Below are positions 10,501-23,224 of a stretch of 64,000 bases of DNA, piece after piece. Position 1 is the first letter of the stretch. Each line of letters opens with the position of its first letter. The stretch comes from Eucommia ulmoides (Eukaryota > Streptophyta > Magnoliopsida > Garryales > Eucommiaceae), in the NCBI GenBank assembly GCA_016647705.1, contig CM028326.1, positions 23,699,901 through 23,763,900 of the forward strand, given 5' to 3'. Both the position numbers and the translations under genes were made by a program. The notes under the pieces are model-generated. The model had not been told where the DNA came from. It saw only the letters and a list, made by a program, of their open reading frames with translations, and ran no database searches.

Positions 10501-11543
10501 CTCTTCTACTGTGGAGTTGCGGTGTTTCTTCAACTGGTAGACCGTTTACAGCGGCCTATTTCTATTGAGGAAACTTGTGGTACAAGTAATCGAAACCTTG
10601 CCCCCCCTCGGTTGGGGCAAAGGATATCTTCTGTTGCTGTCTTGGTTTTGAGTCTCGTGATTCCGATGGTGACGATGGGTTTTGTTTGGCCGTGGACTGG
10701 TCCGGCAGCTTCTGCTACCCTTGCGCCTTACCTCGTCGGTATTGTCGTCCAATTCGCGTTCGAACAGTATGCAAAATACAAGAAGTCGCCCTCGTGGCCC
10801 GTCATTCCCATTATTTTTCAGGTAAGAACAACAAAAATTGAACTCACGCTAATTTGATTTTGTTGCTCATTCCTGTTGCTTAGGGGTGCTCACGGGCCGG
10901 GACGGGTTTCGTTGGGCCTTACGAGGTCAATAGCGAGTTTTATCTAGGCCCGATCCAGACCAAACATTGGGCATTAAACCTAAGACCATTTCCAACCATC
11001 TAGCTAAACTAGTCAATTAGCTATTTTTCTAAAATACTTTATACACATATAGCAAAGTATTTTACGCATATATAACCTCTTGGTGGGCTGGGATGAGCTG
11101 GGCCATGCCCGGCCTAAAACATTTAAGACTCGGCCCCAACCCTAAATTTGAATGGTTCTAAAATCCATGGCCTGAGCCCGAGCCTATGGGCTTAAACCAA
11201 CCCGAGCCTGTGGGCTTAAACCATCAACCCAAACACGAGTTAAAGATTATAAGAAGAATTACTTGCATATATTTACCAAAGATTGTTTTTTTTGGGGTGG
11301 GGGACGGGTGGGGATAATTGGCAGGTTTATAGATTGCACCAACTGAATAGAGCGGCGCAGCTGGTGACGGCGCTCTCATTCACAGTGAGAGGAGCCGAAA
11401 TGACAACACACAACTTGGCAATAAACAGCTCATTGGGCACACTTTTGAATGTCCTCCAATTTCTTGGGGTTATTTGCATTTGGTCTCTCTCAAGCTTTGT
11501 CATGAGATTTTTCCCTCACGCGGCTGCCACCACAGAGCTTTAA
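7512..11543 (+). CDS. Plant multi-pass membrane protein of unknown function (5 exons, 372 aa)
   Basis: Exons are 7512-7592, 9744-9810, 9981-10382, 10472-10821 and 11325-11543 (TAA). All introns are GT-AG, the phases match, and the joined frame has no stop. The first 50 residues are Ser/Arg-rich with few acids (MADKIGSSFSCVSTSLYSPF), like a chloroplast or mitochondrial transit peptide. An acidic soluble stretch covers about residues 75-145. Hydrophobic segments fall at about 149-168, 185-205, 235-256, 262-280 and 339-359, so about five membrane spans. WPWTGPAASATLAPYLVGI lies between spans 3 and 4. I do not recognise a named domain. It resembles uncharacterised chloroplast-predicted plant transmembrane proteins, but that is from memory only. 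The ATG at 7512 was chosen because its exon splices in frame onto exon 2. An alternative start is the ATG that opens exon 2 (9744). Confidence 0.85.
7986..8404 (+). mobile_element. TRIM element (terminal-repeat retrotransposon in miniature), copy 1
   Basis: Short direct terminal repeats lie at 7986-8095 and 8281-8404. Both start TGTTGAA-TCCC and share a TATA-like box (tatataaagcc / tatatagaaagcc) and the stretch ending GGTTTCTA(C/T)A. A polypurine tract (taagggggcg, 8271-8280) precedes the 3' repeat. There is no coding capacity. Flanks gttac (7981-7985) and attac (8405-8409) look like a 5-bp target duplication with one mismatch. The interior holds two tandem units of 81 and 85 bp (8115-8195, 8196-8280), each opening with the LTR-start sequence and ending in a purine tract. 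It lies in intron 1 of the membrane-protein gene. Confidence 0.8.
9140..9554 (-). mobile_element. TRIM element, copy 2, opposite orientation
   Basis: This is the same family as 7986-8404, inverted. Read on the - strand: 5' LTR 9440-9554, then a primer-binding site tggtatcaaaatcagg (about 9424-9439) resembling the initiator-Met tRNA site TGGTATCAGAGC, then the same two internal units, a purine tract (about 9238-9250) and a 3' LTR at 9140-9237. It has no ORF. No target duplication was convincing. Also in intron 1, 735 bp from copy 1. Confidence 0.8.
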
Positions 11544-11984
11544 GGTACGAATAAGTTTAAAACAAAAAAAAAAAAAAAAAAAAACCCATTAGTGGTGAAG
11601 TTTCATAGATCTCCATGGGTAATATATACTTGTTGTCTTTGGCTTTATGCTCCGAGGGGGATGAACGTAAGAACAAACTTATGGGCTGTGGATTTTTTTA
11701 TTTTATTTTCGGCAAGTGGCCGGAAAAATAGACTTTAGGGAAGATTGTGGCGTGGACTAACCGCCGGAATTCACTGTCCTTACACTGCACAGTTTTCTTG
11801 TTTCTGAACATTATTCCTGTAGTTTTATGAAATGGATTTCTATTTTTGGGCTTATTATCTTTTACTTGTTGAAAGAGATGTTAATTCTATTGGATTGTTA
11901 CTTGCAATGTTCTTTTCTGTTTTCATTTGTATTTAAATTTTACATTTGTATTTAATTGATCAATTGTTTTATAATTTACTATCT
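11544..11984 (+). other. 3' flank of the membrane-protein gene
   Basis: This non-coding stretch presumably holds the 3' UTR. It contains an A-rich run at about 11563-11584 and several T-rich tracts. No poly(A) signal can be chosen with confidence. Nothing else is recognised before the copia relic begins. Confidence 0.4.
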
Positions 11985-14260
11985 GATGGTGGAGCTGTTG
12001 ATTGAAATGGCTGTTGATTGAAATGAAATGTGTTATGAAAAACGTGATAGTGCACAAAATGACTTCCAAGCTCGATATGCTTAATGCGTTCATGGCAGGC
12101 ATCATCGTGAACAATCTAGATGATACTAATTGTCACAATAAATAGTAATCGCATTGGGCGAGGATACTCTCATGTCATCAGGTAACCATTGGAGTCAAAG
12201 TAATACTTGAGTACCATCTGCAAGAGAAAATTACTCTACCTTTGTGTAATATTGAGCGATAGTAGTTTACTTTTTACTAAGCCACAAAATAAGAGAGTTT
12301 CCAAGGAAGAGGTATGTTCGGTAGTGTAGCATTTATCAGTGGGATCTCTGGTTTTAGTGTAGGTATGTAAAATTGGAGACAATGATGAAGAAAAGTGGAG
12401 ACCATGGAAATTTATCTCCTTGATGTATTACAAAATACGTAGGATTGTGAGTATTGAACTGTCCATTGTGCGAATAAGAGTTGACTGACCTAATAAACTG
12501 TATAGGCGAGGTTTGGACGTTTTATCATTAGGTAAACGAGGCTAACAATCAACTAAAGGGATAGAATAATGTCAACATTGGAAAAAAAAAAAATCTCATC
12601 CAATGGAGTGAATCAAGTATTCAGTTTTATAAGAGTGCTAACAATCTTCTATGATTCAACTTTCGACAACAAATCAGAAGAATACTTTGCTTGAGAAATG
12701 AAGTAACCATCTATGCCATAAGAGATCTCCAGATTAAGAAAATAAATGAGAGATTGCGAGTTTTTTTTTTTTTTTAGATTTGAAATGTCTTGAAGATCTT
12801 GTCTAATAATTATCATATCGTCAACATAGAGTAATAAGAGAAGGATAATTTATTTATTATTCCTGTTCCGGTGAATAAAAGAGAGCAAACTCATGGGAGT
12901 TGGAAGTGAAGCCAAATTGATATATTGTGGTGCCGAATTTGCCAAACCAGCCACAAAGAGTTTGTTTAAGCCCATATAATGCATGACGGTCGATGGAGGA
13001 AGAATACTTTGTTCAATGGATGATTTAGTCTAGTACAAGCTTCTATAAATGTCTCCTTAAGAAGATCACCATCTAGAAAGACATTTTTTACGTTCATCTG
13101 AAAGAAATTCCACTTGTGAATGACAACAATTTCAAGTAGTGTACAAATAGAGATAAGTTTGGAAATTAGGGCAAAAGTTTCATCATAATCAATATCGTAC
13201 TCTTGAGTGAATCATCTTGCAACCGAGTGTGCCTTGTAGCGCTCAATTGATCTATCTGAGTGCCTTTTGAGTTTGTAGACCCACTTGCATCCCACAAGAT
13301 GCTTTCTTATCAAATGATCCACTAAATCTTATGAATGTTATTTTTTCAAGGCCTGTAATTCATATGTCATTACTCATTTTCAAAGAGAGTTAGAATTGTC
13401 CTCATGATAAGATTGAGTTTATGCTAAAAAAGAATAGTGGAATAGAAATCAAGAAAATAGGAATGAGGTAGTGTTGCCCTGTTAGAACGATGTGGATTTT
13501 CTAGCTCAATAATAAAATAGTTGGGCTTAGTTAGTGCGACATCTGATATCATTGGTATTAACTTGAGGGAGTTATACTCAAGATTTGTAGACAAAGCAGG
13601 AAAATCACTGGGGGTTAGCGTGGTAGCTAGAGGATTTATCTGAGACTCAACGATACTTGTGCTCAGGTGATCAAGAAATAAGTTTAATGATAGATTAGTA
13701 AAATATAATTGGCTAGTGGTAGAGGTTGAATGGAACTTGGACATGGAGGAAACCATGTTGTATTTCCAAAAGATGTTATGATAGAAAATGCGAAGACAAT
13801 TAGAAATGAGATCCCAATATCAATATCCTTTGAATTGGTTCCACATCCTATGAAGCAACCTAGACAGGAATGAGGTTCTAGTTTGATATTTTCACAAGGT
13901 TGTAAAAAGACAAACGCATACACACCCAAAGACTTTTATGAGATGAGAAAAAAGATTATAGTAATAGGTGAAGGAATTTGATTCATGATAAAGATAATAG
14001 TGAGCATCTTCTCTCCTAAGAAGAACTCGGGATAAGAGAATTAAATGAGTAATGCACGAACAATATCTATGATATGTTGATATTTACATTCAACTTACTT
14101 TGGCACCAAGGAAAGATCCATGGGGAAGTATGTCATGCTTTCAAAGAATAGTAGTGAAAATTGTCTCATGAAAAACAAGTTTTGTCGAAATTAATTCTCC
14201 TAAAACTTATGCCGATTTTAACAAAACAACATATCAAGAGATTTTTTGATTGGTTCGGTC
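11985..14260 (-). pseudogene. Ty1/copia pol relic: integrase end, RT and RNase H
   Basis: Read on the - strand from the high end: YQHIIDIVRALLI and a WGEA-like block (14000-14110), GVYAFVFLQPCE (about 13890-13930, integrase C-terminal), then RT with LVGCKWVYKLKRHSDRSIE (about 13250-13305), YDIDYDETFALISKL, FFQMNVKNVFLDGDL and LLYVDDMIII (about 12810-12840, YVDD intact). RNase H fragments such as HERIKHIELGSHF lie near 12030-12110. Many stops and frameshifts are present. No LTRs or primer-binding site were found next to it, so it is an old remnant. Confidence 0.82.
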
Positions 14261-14270
14261 TAGGTCATCT

Positions 14271-15858
14271 TGTAACTACCCAATAAATGTCAAGATTTTT
14301 AACTGTTTCGAATTTCAACATTTTCACCTTTGAAAATCCTTTAAAAACATCCTTTTGACTCTAAATGATTTCCAAAATGAAGGGGAGTGTCATAGATGAT
14401 GTCACACATAATGTAGTGATGATCTCATTGACGATTTCACATGTGATGTCATGGATGAGGTAAGAATGATATAAGGGTGATGAAATAATAATTTTACTTA
14501 AATCTCACACTAATGTTAATTAATTCTGAATCAATTAAGTTGTTATTGAAATATAATTAAATTATAAATTCCAATTTCCCCCTTAAAATTTCAATTGAAC
14601 ACCGATAGTTCAATTAATTTTTTATGGGAATAAATTCGGTTTTAAAACTTAATTATTTCACAATATTAGATTTAATTTAGTCATTCGCGAAATCAATTAA
14701 CTTAATAAAATATAATGTTGAATCTGAAAAGTTGTTTAGAATGATCTATTTCTCTCTCCTGTTGAAATTCAAAATTAACTTCCCGAAAACTCGATTTTCA
14801 AAACAATTTTCAAAAAATCCCTTGAGAGTTTCTAATCAAGAACAAGTTTAATTCCTATTTTCTATTTTATTTAAAATTTTAATTTATTAGGATGTCATGC
14901 AAAAATCACAAAATACGGTGATGTAGTCAAAATCTTCAGTTACGTGTCAATCTCGACACGTACTAGAAAATCTTTCGTCTTCCTTCCTTACTTGCAAAAC
15001 CTTGAATTCTAATGGAGAATACCGGTGTGGTGTCAGCCAAAGAACCTCCGGCGTGAGAATAAATTAATCTCATTTTTTTATTTTTTATTTTAACAAAAGA
15101 AAGATCACCAAATTAAAAATATTTTATTAATTTAAATCATATATTTTGATTTTTAACATAACTAAAATACAATCTCTTAAATAAATTTTTAAATATATAA
15201 ACACAACCAAATACCCAATAAATATACTATTGTATTTACTTATAAATATCCATAGTAGGTGTAGGTGAACTTACCTTTAAATGAGAGATGAAGGAAAAGA
15301 GAAAAAAATCGACAGACTTGAGGAAACTCACGAATAAGCAAAGGAGAGGAAGAGTGGTTACTTGTCTCTCTTTTGGATTTAGTTATCTTCTTTAAATAAG
15401 GTAAGTTGATCTTCCACCCACAAAAGTGACATGTGACATATTTTCCCACTAAAATGAATGATTATATCATATTAATTGATCATTAACCATAATTAAATTC
15501 ATAGCCTACTAAGAATTGATAATTATTTATTTATACCCTAAAGTAACAAGATTATTTTAAATTAGCATATAAACCCCCTTAAAAATTAGGGGCGGTGACC
15601 AAGTAGTCCTTAAAAGCGCCGAAAATTACAGATTGAACCCCCTATTATTTTCATGCACCAAGCAGTTATTTTTCTATTTTTGTGACGAAAATACCCCTCA
15701 TGTGTAACTTTCAATGTTAAGATCAAAACACATGAATTTTTTCATAATTCCTGATGTCGTAAAATTAATATTTTTACACTGTATTAATCAGTAAAATGTC
15801 TTTTTTTTTTACGATATACTAATCATATTTTTTGGACGTGTGGATCGTATTATGCGTG
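14271..15858. other. AT-rich stretch, nothing recognised
   Basis: There are no ORFs with family signatures, no terminal repeats and no RNA genes visible on either strand. It is strongly AT-rich (about 15050-15240 especially). It separates the copia relic from the palindromic array. Confidence 0.5.
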
Positions 15859-16806
15859 GATGTTATATGTAACATCAAATGTAACAATGTAATACTGTCT
15901 AACATTGATAAATTTGAAACAAATATTTTCAATAGATGTTACACGTAACATCTATAATCAACGATTATTTTAAAAATATATTTTCAATTGATGTTACATG
16001 TAACATATATATCAAAAACATATTTTCCAATTGATGTTACATGCAAAATATATTTTTATATAGATGTTACATGTAACATCTATATTTTAGAGGATGTTAC
16101 ATGTAACATTAATGCGATTTCCAATTCTCTCACTAATACACATGTAACATCTATATTTTAGAGGATATTACATGTAATATTAATTCAATTTCCAATTTTT
16201 CTCACTAACACAGACCGGCATTATCACGTACCTACATTTCCCTCACTATATTTCAAGGGGATGTTACATGTAACATTGCAGGGTGTAATGTGTAAATAGT
16301 CAAAAAAGAACTCCAAATATTTCAAGGGGATGTTACATGTAACATTGTAAGGTGCAATGTGTAAATAGTAAAAAATGAACTCCAAAGATTTTAATACCTA
16401 CTTCAATGTTACATGTAACATTAATGCGATTCCAATTTCTCTCACTAACATAAACTCATATTATCATATATCTACATTTCTCTCACTATATTTCAAGGAA
16501 ATGTTACATGTAACATTGCAGAGATAGTAAAAAAAAGAACTTCAAACACACATGTAATACCTATATTTTAGAGAATGTTACATGTAATATTAATGCGATT
16601 TTCAATTTATTTCACTACTATAGACCCACATTATCACACACTCACATTTCTCTCATTATATTTCGATGGGATGTTACATGTAACATTGTAGGGTGCAATG
16701 TGTTGATAGTAAAAAAGGATCTAATTTCTTTCACTACCATAGACCCACATCATCACGTACTCACATTTCTCTCACTATATTTCAAATGGATGTTACATGT
16801 AACATT
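15859..16806. repeat. Array of a 16-bp palindrome, ATGTTACATGTAACAT
   Basis: About 14 exact or near copies of the palindrome occur, near 15860, 15936, 15991, 16034 (degraded), 16064, 16094, 16165, 16261, 16330, 16406, 16501, 16575, 16671 and 16790. From about 16080 they sit in larger repeats: one flank reads like CACTATATTTCAAGGGG before the palindrome and TTGCAGGGTGCAATGTG after it, the other like ATTTTAGAGG before and TTAATGCGATTTCCAATT after it. The array looks like tandem growth of a composite unit. I cannot assign it to a known family. The perfect dyad could bind a dimeric protein or form cruciforms. Confidence 0.85.
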
Positions 16807-16829
16807 GCGGGTTGCAATGTGAATATAGT

Positions 16830-17709
16830 AAAAAAAGGAACACCAAATGCTTTAATACTCACTTCACCATTTCTTTCTCTCTCTAAAAATAAAGAAAATC
16901 TCACCAAATTGAAACAGAGGGTGACGACATCCATTGAAATGCTTGGATTTGGGTTGCGAGGTGGTGGAGAAGCCAGATCTGGACAGCGACAGTGGGGAAG
17001 GCGTCGGCGATGATGGGAAAGACATCGGATCTGGATAGCGACGACGGGTGTGCGTCGGATCTCAACAGTGATCATGACGAATTTAAGTTGTGAAGGCGTT
17101 GGCACGATGGCAAGCTGATGCTCGGCGATTCAAGAATGGAATCTCGTTGCGCGTATAACGGAGGGGAAAATCGGTCACTAAAAAATGTACGGATGATGAA
17201 TTTAGGACTGATCGGTGTAAGAAATCGCCGGCAAAGGAGTTCTCAGTGCAAGAAAATGGATATGGGTTTTATCGGTAGTTTCACGCTAATATTGGGATTA
17301 CCCAGTAATTTTCCTAAAAAATAAGCAAAATTTAAAATAGCATATTCGACCCAAAAATTTCTACATACTATGAAATTCAAATAAAAATACAAAATCGGAC
17401 CTTACACGCATTATAAGAAGAATTGAAAAATCAACCATCCAAAATTTCAATTGATGTACGAAATTGGTTGGAAAAATAATGAAATTTTAGATTAAGTATC
17501 AAATTACAAATTTAGCTTGGGGATGATTTGGATCAAAAAGGAAATTTGGAAGATAGTGACAAACATATTCATACACATTCAATGGATTTGGATTCAAAAG
17601 AAATTGGAAGGTGGTGGCCAACATATAAATATTCATACTTTTAGATCCACTAATTTGTAAAGGGATTTAAAAATGTAAAATAATAATAATAAAAAATAAA
17701 TAAATATGC
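16830..17709. other. Unassigned stretch before the copia element
   Basis: It contains a moderately GC-rich patch (about 16920-17280) with short ORFs on both strands that show no family features, then an AT-rich part. It may be the end of the palindrome-rich repeat or an unknown transposon. No gene is called. Confidence 0.4.
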
Positions 17710-17957
17710 ACCTTCCAAACAATCGGGTCATATAGTAACCTTTGTGAATTTTAGGAATTCAAATTTGGTTTTATTTCTTCCTTTTTGCCTATAAATACAT
17801 GCATGTAATAAGATTATTATAGTGTGGAGTTGTAAGATTATTAGTTGAGAGCTTTGAGTGTATTTTATTTTTTTCAAGTAATTCTATTGTGTTTTGTGCA
17901 ATTGAATCTCTCAGAGGTATTCCACCAGTGTCCTCAAATGATCCACTTCGACCAACA
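17710..17957 (+). repeat. 5' LTR remnant of copia 1
   Basis: It matches the 3' LTR from about 17740 on (TTTGTGAATTTTAGGAA, TGCCTATAAATACATGCATG with a TATA box, ATTCTATTGTGTTTTGTGCA) to the CCAACA end at 17957. Relative to the 3' copy it lacks about 60 bp near 17830-17850 and most of the U3. Confidence 0.8.
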
Positions 17958-17959
17958 AG

Positions 17960-17972
17960 TAGTATCAGAGCC
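17960..17972 (+). promoter_or_regulatory. Primer-binding site of copia 1 (initiator-Met tRNA type)
   Basis: TAGTATCAGAGCC lies two bases after the 5' LTR end. It differs from the usual TGGTATCAGAGC by one base in the shared part. Confidence 0.8.
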
Positions 17973-18450
17973 ACCAACTGCGCCAAAAAATAAAAAACGC
18001 AAAAATAGAGCATGTTTTTGCGTTTCTGTCCAAAAATTCAAAGTTCTCAAAAATTTATTTTGAGCACACTGGCTTGTAGATCTTGTCGAGACGATCGAAT
18101 CCATATAAAGAACACCCCAAACGAAGTTCTGTAGCAATGACAATCATTGGTCAAAGTTCGACAAAAAAGTCAAAACATTGCAGAGCCTTCTTCTCCGGCA
18201 GCTTGCGGCATTCCAACCCCTTAAAAGGGTTTTTATCCTATGTTTCACGGGCACTGATTCTTGCGCTTCCTAATTGTTCGTTCTATAAAACTTGTTTTGG
18301 CTTGATCTAAGTCATCCGAAGTTCAATTTAAACGATCAAATAATGTTTTCAAACTATTTTGATCATTTTGAACATATCTAATGAGTTAGATTTTCAAATT
18401 TCTAACTCCAGAAGATTGTATAAGGAAAATATTATATTGTCTCACTAAAG

Positions 18451-19476
18451 ATGGTGAACGGAAACACACAAACGTTCATTCTAAAGCTCACCAAATTCAA
18501 CTACAACAATTGGTGCATTCAAATGAGTGCTTTGTTAGGCTCTCAAGATGTCATGGAGATTGTTGAGGACGGTTATTCTAAATCGGCCACCAAAGAAGCA
18601 GAAGGTGCATTATCAGAAGCACAGAAGACAATTCTTCAAGCGGATCGAAAGAAAGATTGTAAAGAGAAATTCATTCTTTATCAAGGGCTCAATGAGTCAA
18701 CTTTTGAAATTATAGTATCGGCCAAAACATCAAAAGAAATATGAGAGACGCAAAAAAAAAAAACCACAAAGGTGTGGACAAGGTGAAAAAGATTCAACTT
18801 CAAGCATTATGAAGTGAATTCGAATCTTTAAAAATGAAAATCCTAGAGTTTGTTGCTAATTATCATACTCAAGTTATGGTACTTGTAAATCAGCTTAGAA
18901 GAAATTGAGAGAATCTTAAAGACACGAGAATCTCGGAGAAAATTTTGCGATCTTCGGATCCAAAATTTGATTATATTGTCGTAGCAATTGAAGAGACAAA
19001 GGATTTGGAGACTTTGTCTGTGGACGAACTAGTGGGCTTGTTGCAAGCCCATGAACAGAAGGTGAATATAAGAAGTAATGAAAATGCTTTGGAGCATGCA
19101 TTGCAATCAAGACTATTCCTTGGTGAAAAAAGGTACAAACAAGGGGGGACGTCGCACCTATGAGGCAAACGAGGTTGAGGATCTCATGGTAGAGGTTCAA
19201 GAAACTTTGAATCAGTAGGAGAAAGTAATGGCTGAAGAGGATTCAATAGAGGAGGTCGTGGACAACAAAACTATGTTCCACGAAGATGGGAACGAGGTTA
19301 ACGAAAAAGAGACGGTTACAACAACCGTGCAAATATGGACAAGTGAAATGTCCAATGTTATAATTTCCAGAAATATGGCCATTATAGCAATGACTACAGA
19401 AGTAATCAACCTGAAAATGAAACCAACAACAATATTAACTTTGCGAAGAATAATCATGTTGAAGATGGTTCATTGA
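18451..19476 (+). pseudogene. Copia 1 gag relic
   Basis: The gag-like start MVNGNTQTFILKLTKFNYNN and WCIQMSALLGSQDVMEIVED (18451-18580) matches the copia gag (UBN2/DUF4219) family. A stop falls at 18742. Later parts include LVGLLQAHEQKVN (about 19030-19070) and a knuckle remnant CYNFQKYGHYSNDY (about 19350), in which two of the zinc ligands are lost. Confidence 0.85.
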
Positions 19477-19489
19477 TGTTGATGGCGCA

Positions 19490-21620
19490 CAAGCCATCCG
19501 ATCAGGACCAAAATGTTTGGTATCTTGACTTTGGAGTTAGCAATCATATGATTGGCAAGAAGAATCTATTTGTTGAACTTAATGAAAAAGTTCAAGGAGA
19601 TATCTTTTTTGGCGATCTCTTAAAAATTCTGGTCTAAGGGAAAGGCAATGTGTTGATCAAGCAAAAGAATGGAGATTATGCTTTTATCTCCAATGTTTAT
19701 TATGTTCTAGATATGAAGACCAATATATTGAGCCTTGGTCAACTGGTAGAGAAAGGCTATAACATTAGCCTTAAAGACCTACATCTGACAATTGCAGACT
19801 CTTGAGGAAAGTTGTTGACTCGAGTGAAGATGGCGAGAAACAAAATGTTTCCACTGGCTATTCATCATGACACTCCAAGGTGTCTGAGGGCTATAATCAA
19901 AGATAAGGATTGGATATGGCATCTCAGGTATGGCCATCTTAATTTTGATAGTTTAAAGATCTTGGGAAGCAAAAATATGGTGAAAGGGTTTCCCAACATC
20001 AACCATCAAAATGAAATGTGTGAAAGCTGTGTTTTGAGCAAACAACATAGAAATAGCTTTGGAAAGTAGGTTCGTTGGAGATCAAGGACGCCGCTCTTGC
20101 TAATACACACTGATGTGTGTGGTCCATTGAAGCTAGTTTCAAATGGATAGAATCAATACTTCCTTACCTTTATCGACGATTTTAGTAGGAAGACGTGCGT
20201 ATACTTCCTCAAAAGAAAGTCAGAAGTATTGAACACCTTCAAAGAGTTTAAAGCTCTTGTGGAGAAATAAAGCGACGATCGCATCAAGACGCTGTGATTA
20301 GATAAAGATGGAGAGTACACCGCAGATGCTTTCTAGGAATTCCTAAAACAACATGGAATTCGTTATTAATTCACACTGGTCTATACTCCTCAGCTAAATG
20401 GTGTAGCTGAATGAAAGAACCGCACAATCCTTAACATGATCAGAAGCATGTTAAAGGATAAGAAAGTACCTAAGAGTTTTTGGGCTGAAGCTATCTCGTG
20501 TGTTGTGTATCTATTGAGCAGGTGTCTAACCAAAATCTTGGTAACAAAGACACCTGAAGAAGCCTAGAGTAATCATAATCCAAGTGTGAGTTATCTCAGA
20601 ATTTTTGGTAGTATCGCCTATCCCAAGATTCAGGGGGTAAAACGAACTAAGTTGGAAGACAAATGAGAGAAATATATCCTTGTTGGATATGGTGATAGAA
20701 CGATGGGATACAAACTCTACAATCCCATCACTAACAGAGTATTCTATAGCAAAGATGTTATTTTCGAAGAATCTGAATCCTGGAATTGGGATCAGGCTAA
20801 ATCTTCTAAAGGTGCTGAATTGATCTTTGAAGAAGAAGAACGGGCTCAACCAAGAGATGTGATTGCAGATTCACAATAAACATCTCCATGTGGTGTTACT
20901 TCACCACACAGTGGGAAATCTTCATCATCTCCTGAACGGGAGTTCTCAGACATGAGGCCTAGCAGATTACGAACTTTGAATGATTTGTATGAAAATACAG
21001 AATTGATGAATGATGATATCATACTATAATGTTTGCTCATGAGTAGTGATCCGGTTAGCTTTGAAGAAGTTGACAAAGAAGATAAGTGGAAAAAGGAAAT
21101 GGATGAAGAAATCAATTCCATTGAGAAAAAAAAGAAAAGAAAAAGGATTTGACTACTCTTCCAAAAAGCCGCAAGACCATAGTAGGTGTCAAATGGGTCT
21201 TCAAAACCAAAAGAAATGCTCAAGAAGAAGTCCACAAATACAAAGCGAGGCTTGTTGCAAAAGGATACAAGAAACAAGAAGGAATCGATTATGGTGAAGT
21301 CTTTGCTCTTGTAGCTAGATTTGAGACCATCAGACTGATTATTTCACTGGCTACTCAATAGAAGTGGAAAATATATCAGCTAGACGCGAAATCAGTAATT
21401 CTTAATGGGTATCTCAAAGAAAAGATCTATGTGGATCAACCACTTGGATACGTGAAGAAAGGCCATGAAAATAAAGTGTACAAGCTAAAAAATGAGTTAT
21501 ACGGTTTGAAGCAAGTGCCCCGTGCATGGAACAGGAGAATTGATGATTACTTCCAAAGAAGCGATTTCATGAAATGTCCTTATGAACATGCACTCTACAT
21601 GAAAAAAGATCCAAATGGAA
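19490..21620 (+). pseudogene. Copia 1 pol relic, first part: protease, integrase, RT N-terminus
   Basis: A degraded protease active site reads WYLDFGVSNHM (about 19518-19550; D-T/S-G became D-F-G). The GAG-pre-integrase zinc region WHLRYGHLNFDS ... MCESCVLSKQHR is at 19917-20055. The integrase core has LIHTDVCGPLKL (about 20100), FIDDFSRKTCVYFL and GVAE (about 20400). RT begins [20 protein letters not shown] at 21182 and [19 protein letters not shown], continuing to DDYFQRSDFMKCPYEHALY at 21540-21600. About ten internal stops. Confidence 0.88.
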
Positions 21621-23224
21621 TGTAACGACCCGATTTCCCAAGGCCGCCACTAGATTTCTCCTATAGAGAATTTTACCCCAAATATTTCACAATTTACAAA
21701 TAAATTAGAATTATTAAAATTTCTCTCCGATACCACTCTGTAACAGCCCGATTTTTTAGGGTTGCCACTAGTTTTCTCCCTAAGGAGAATTAACACTAAA
21801 ACCGAACAGCCAATATTTCATTATATAAAATTCAATAAATTTCACAATGTGATGGCAAAAAATAATCAATAATTCGTTTTACAAAAATATTTTAAATTTA
21901 GATAGTTCATTTTATCCAATTATTCCAAATCCAATTTTGAAGCTCACGTATTCAAATTTTGAATTCGAATTTTGAATTATAGGTAAAATATTAACCGAAT
22001 ATTAATTACAAATAATATTTTTGGATAATAACTAAATCCAATTATCGAGTGGTGATCCATAACTATATAATGGAAAATGATTATTACAAAGGATTCAGAT
22101 TAACAAAATATGAATCCATAATATCATGTGATAATATATTTGCCATGAATGAATACGTATATTCATAAGTATATATTAATATTAATATTATTATTACAGA
22201 GGTATTAGAGTGATTACTGTGAAAATATTGGATCGCAGTATCCAATATTCAAGTTATAAACTCTGATAAATTTTACAAATTACGGCGATAATTTAAATTA
22301 TCGATTTACCGAGTCAATTTTACAATGATAATTAATAAATACATTTTTAAAAAATATTAAATACAAATTCAAGTAAGATTTTTGGCGCCGTTTCGCTCTC
22401 ACCGCCCTTGTAATTAAAATTGTGGGGTTGTGAGCCAATGCTCAGTAGAATTTCAACCTCTCTAATACGTGTATTTAATTAATATAACAAATAAACACAC
22501 AAGCATGATTTCTACAAATTTTTTACATAATCATGATTATCTCATGAAAATTAACAGTTAAAGTTCAATAATAATAATAACATAATTATCACAATAGAGA
22601 AATCAAATATAAATATTAAAAGAGTTAGAAATTTTACATGAAATTCGAAATTGATAATTAGTAGAGAAATTATTTTCTCTTCATCCTCTGGTTTCTCTTC
22701 CTCTGTTTTATGTGTGAAATTCCACCACCAAACACATAACTCCCTCCCCTATTGCAACTCTCTATCCATATGTAAGTATAATATTATCTAATATAATCAT
22801 ACAACGTATGATACCATAATATTATTAAGCTTTTCGTTTTCTCACCTTTCCTTCTTTGTTTTTTTTTTCCATTGTGTATTCCCCAATAATAACACCTACA
22901 CACACATATATGGAATTAAGTGGGACCCACCTCCATAATATCATCTTTCTTTATTTCCTACATCCATACGTTTCAAACCCTATTCTAATGCCTATATATC
23001 TATATATGAGATATGTTGGACATGTATGTGGCCGAATTTTTTTTTTCTTTAAATCATGGTCAACAATCGATTCCTTACCTATTAAGGGATTGATAATTAC
23101 ACTTAATACCGCTTAATTATAAAGTAATCCATGTTAAACTCAATAATTACACTTATCTCTCCAAAATTATCAAAAATTTATTTTAAATTTTCATAATATA
23201 CAAAATAACCCAAAAAATTAAACT

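Noticed and set aside
10251..10752. Open frames on the - strand (80 and 68 codons)
   Set aside because: They are antisense to exons 3 and 4 of the membrane-protein gene, whose frame and splice sites are consistent.
15859..16806. CRISPR-like array
   Set aside because: The repeats are palindromes with repeated, not unique, spacers of uneven length, in a plant genome.
16693..17324. Short ORFs in a moderately GC-rich patch
   Set aside because: No family motif, ORFs on both strands, next to the palindromic repeat; not enough for a gene.
20846..21277. 143-codon open frame on the - strand
   Set aside because: It is antisense to the copia 1 integrase/RT region, which has clear family motifs on the + strand.
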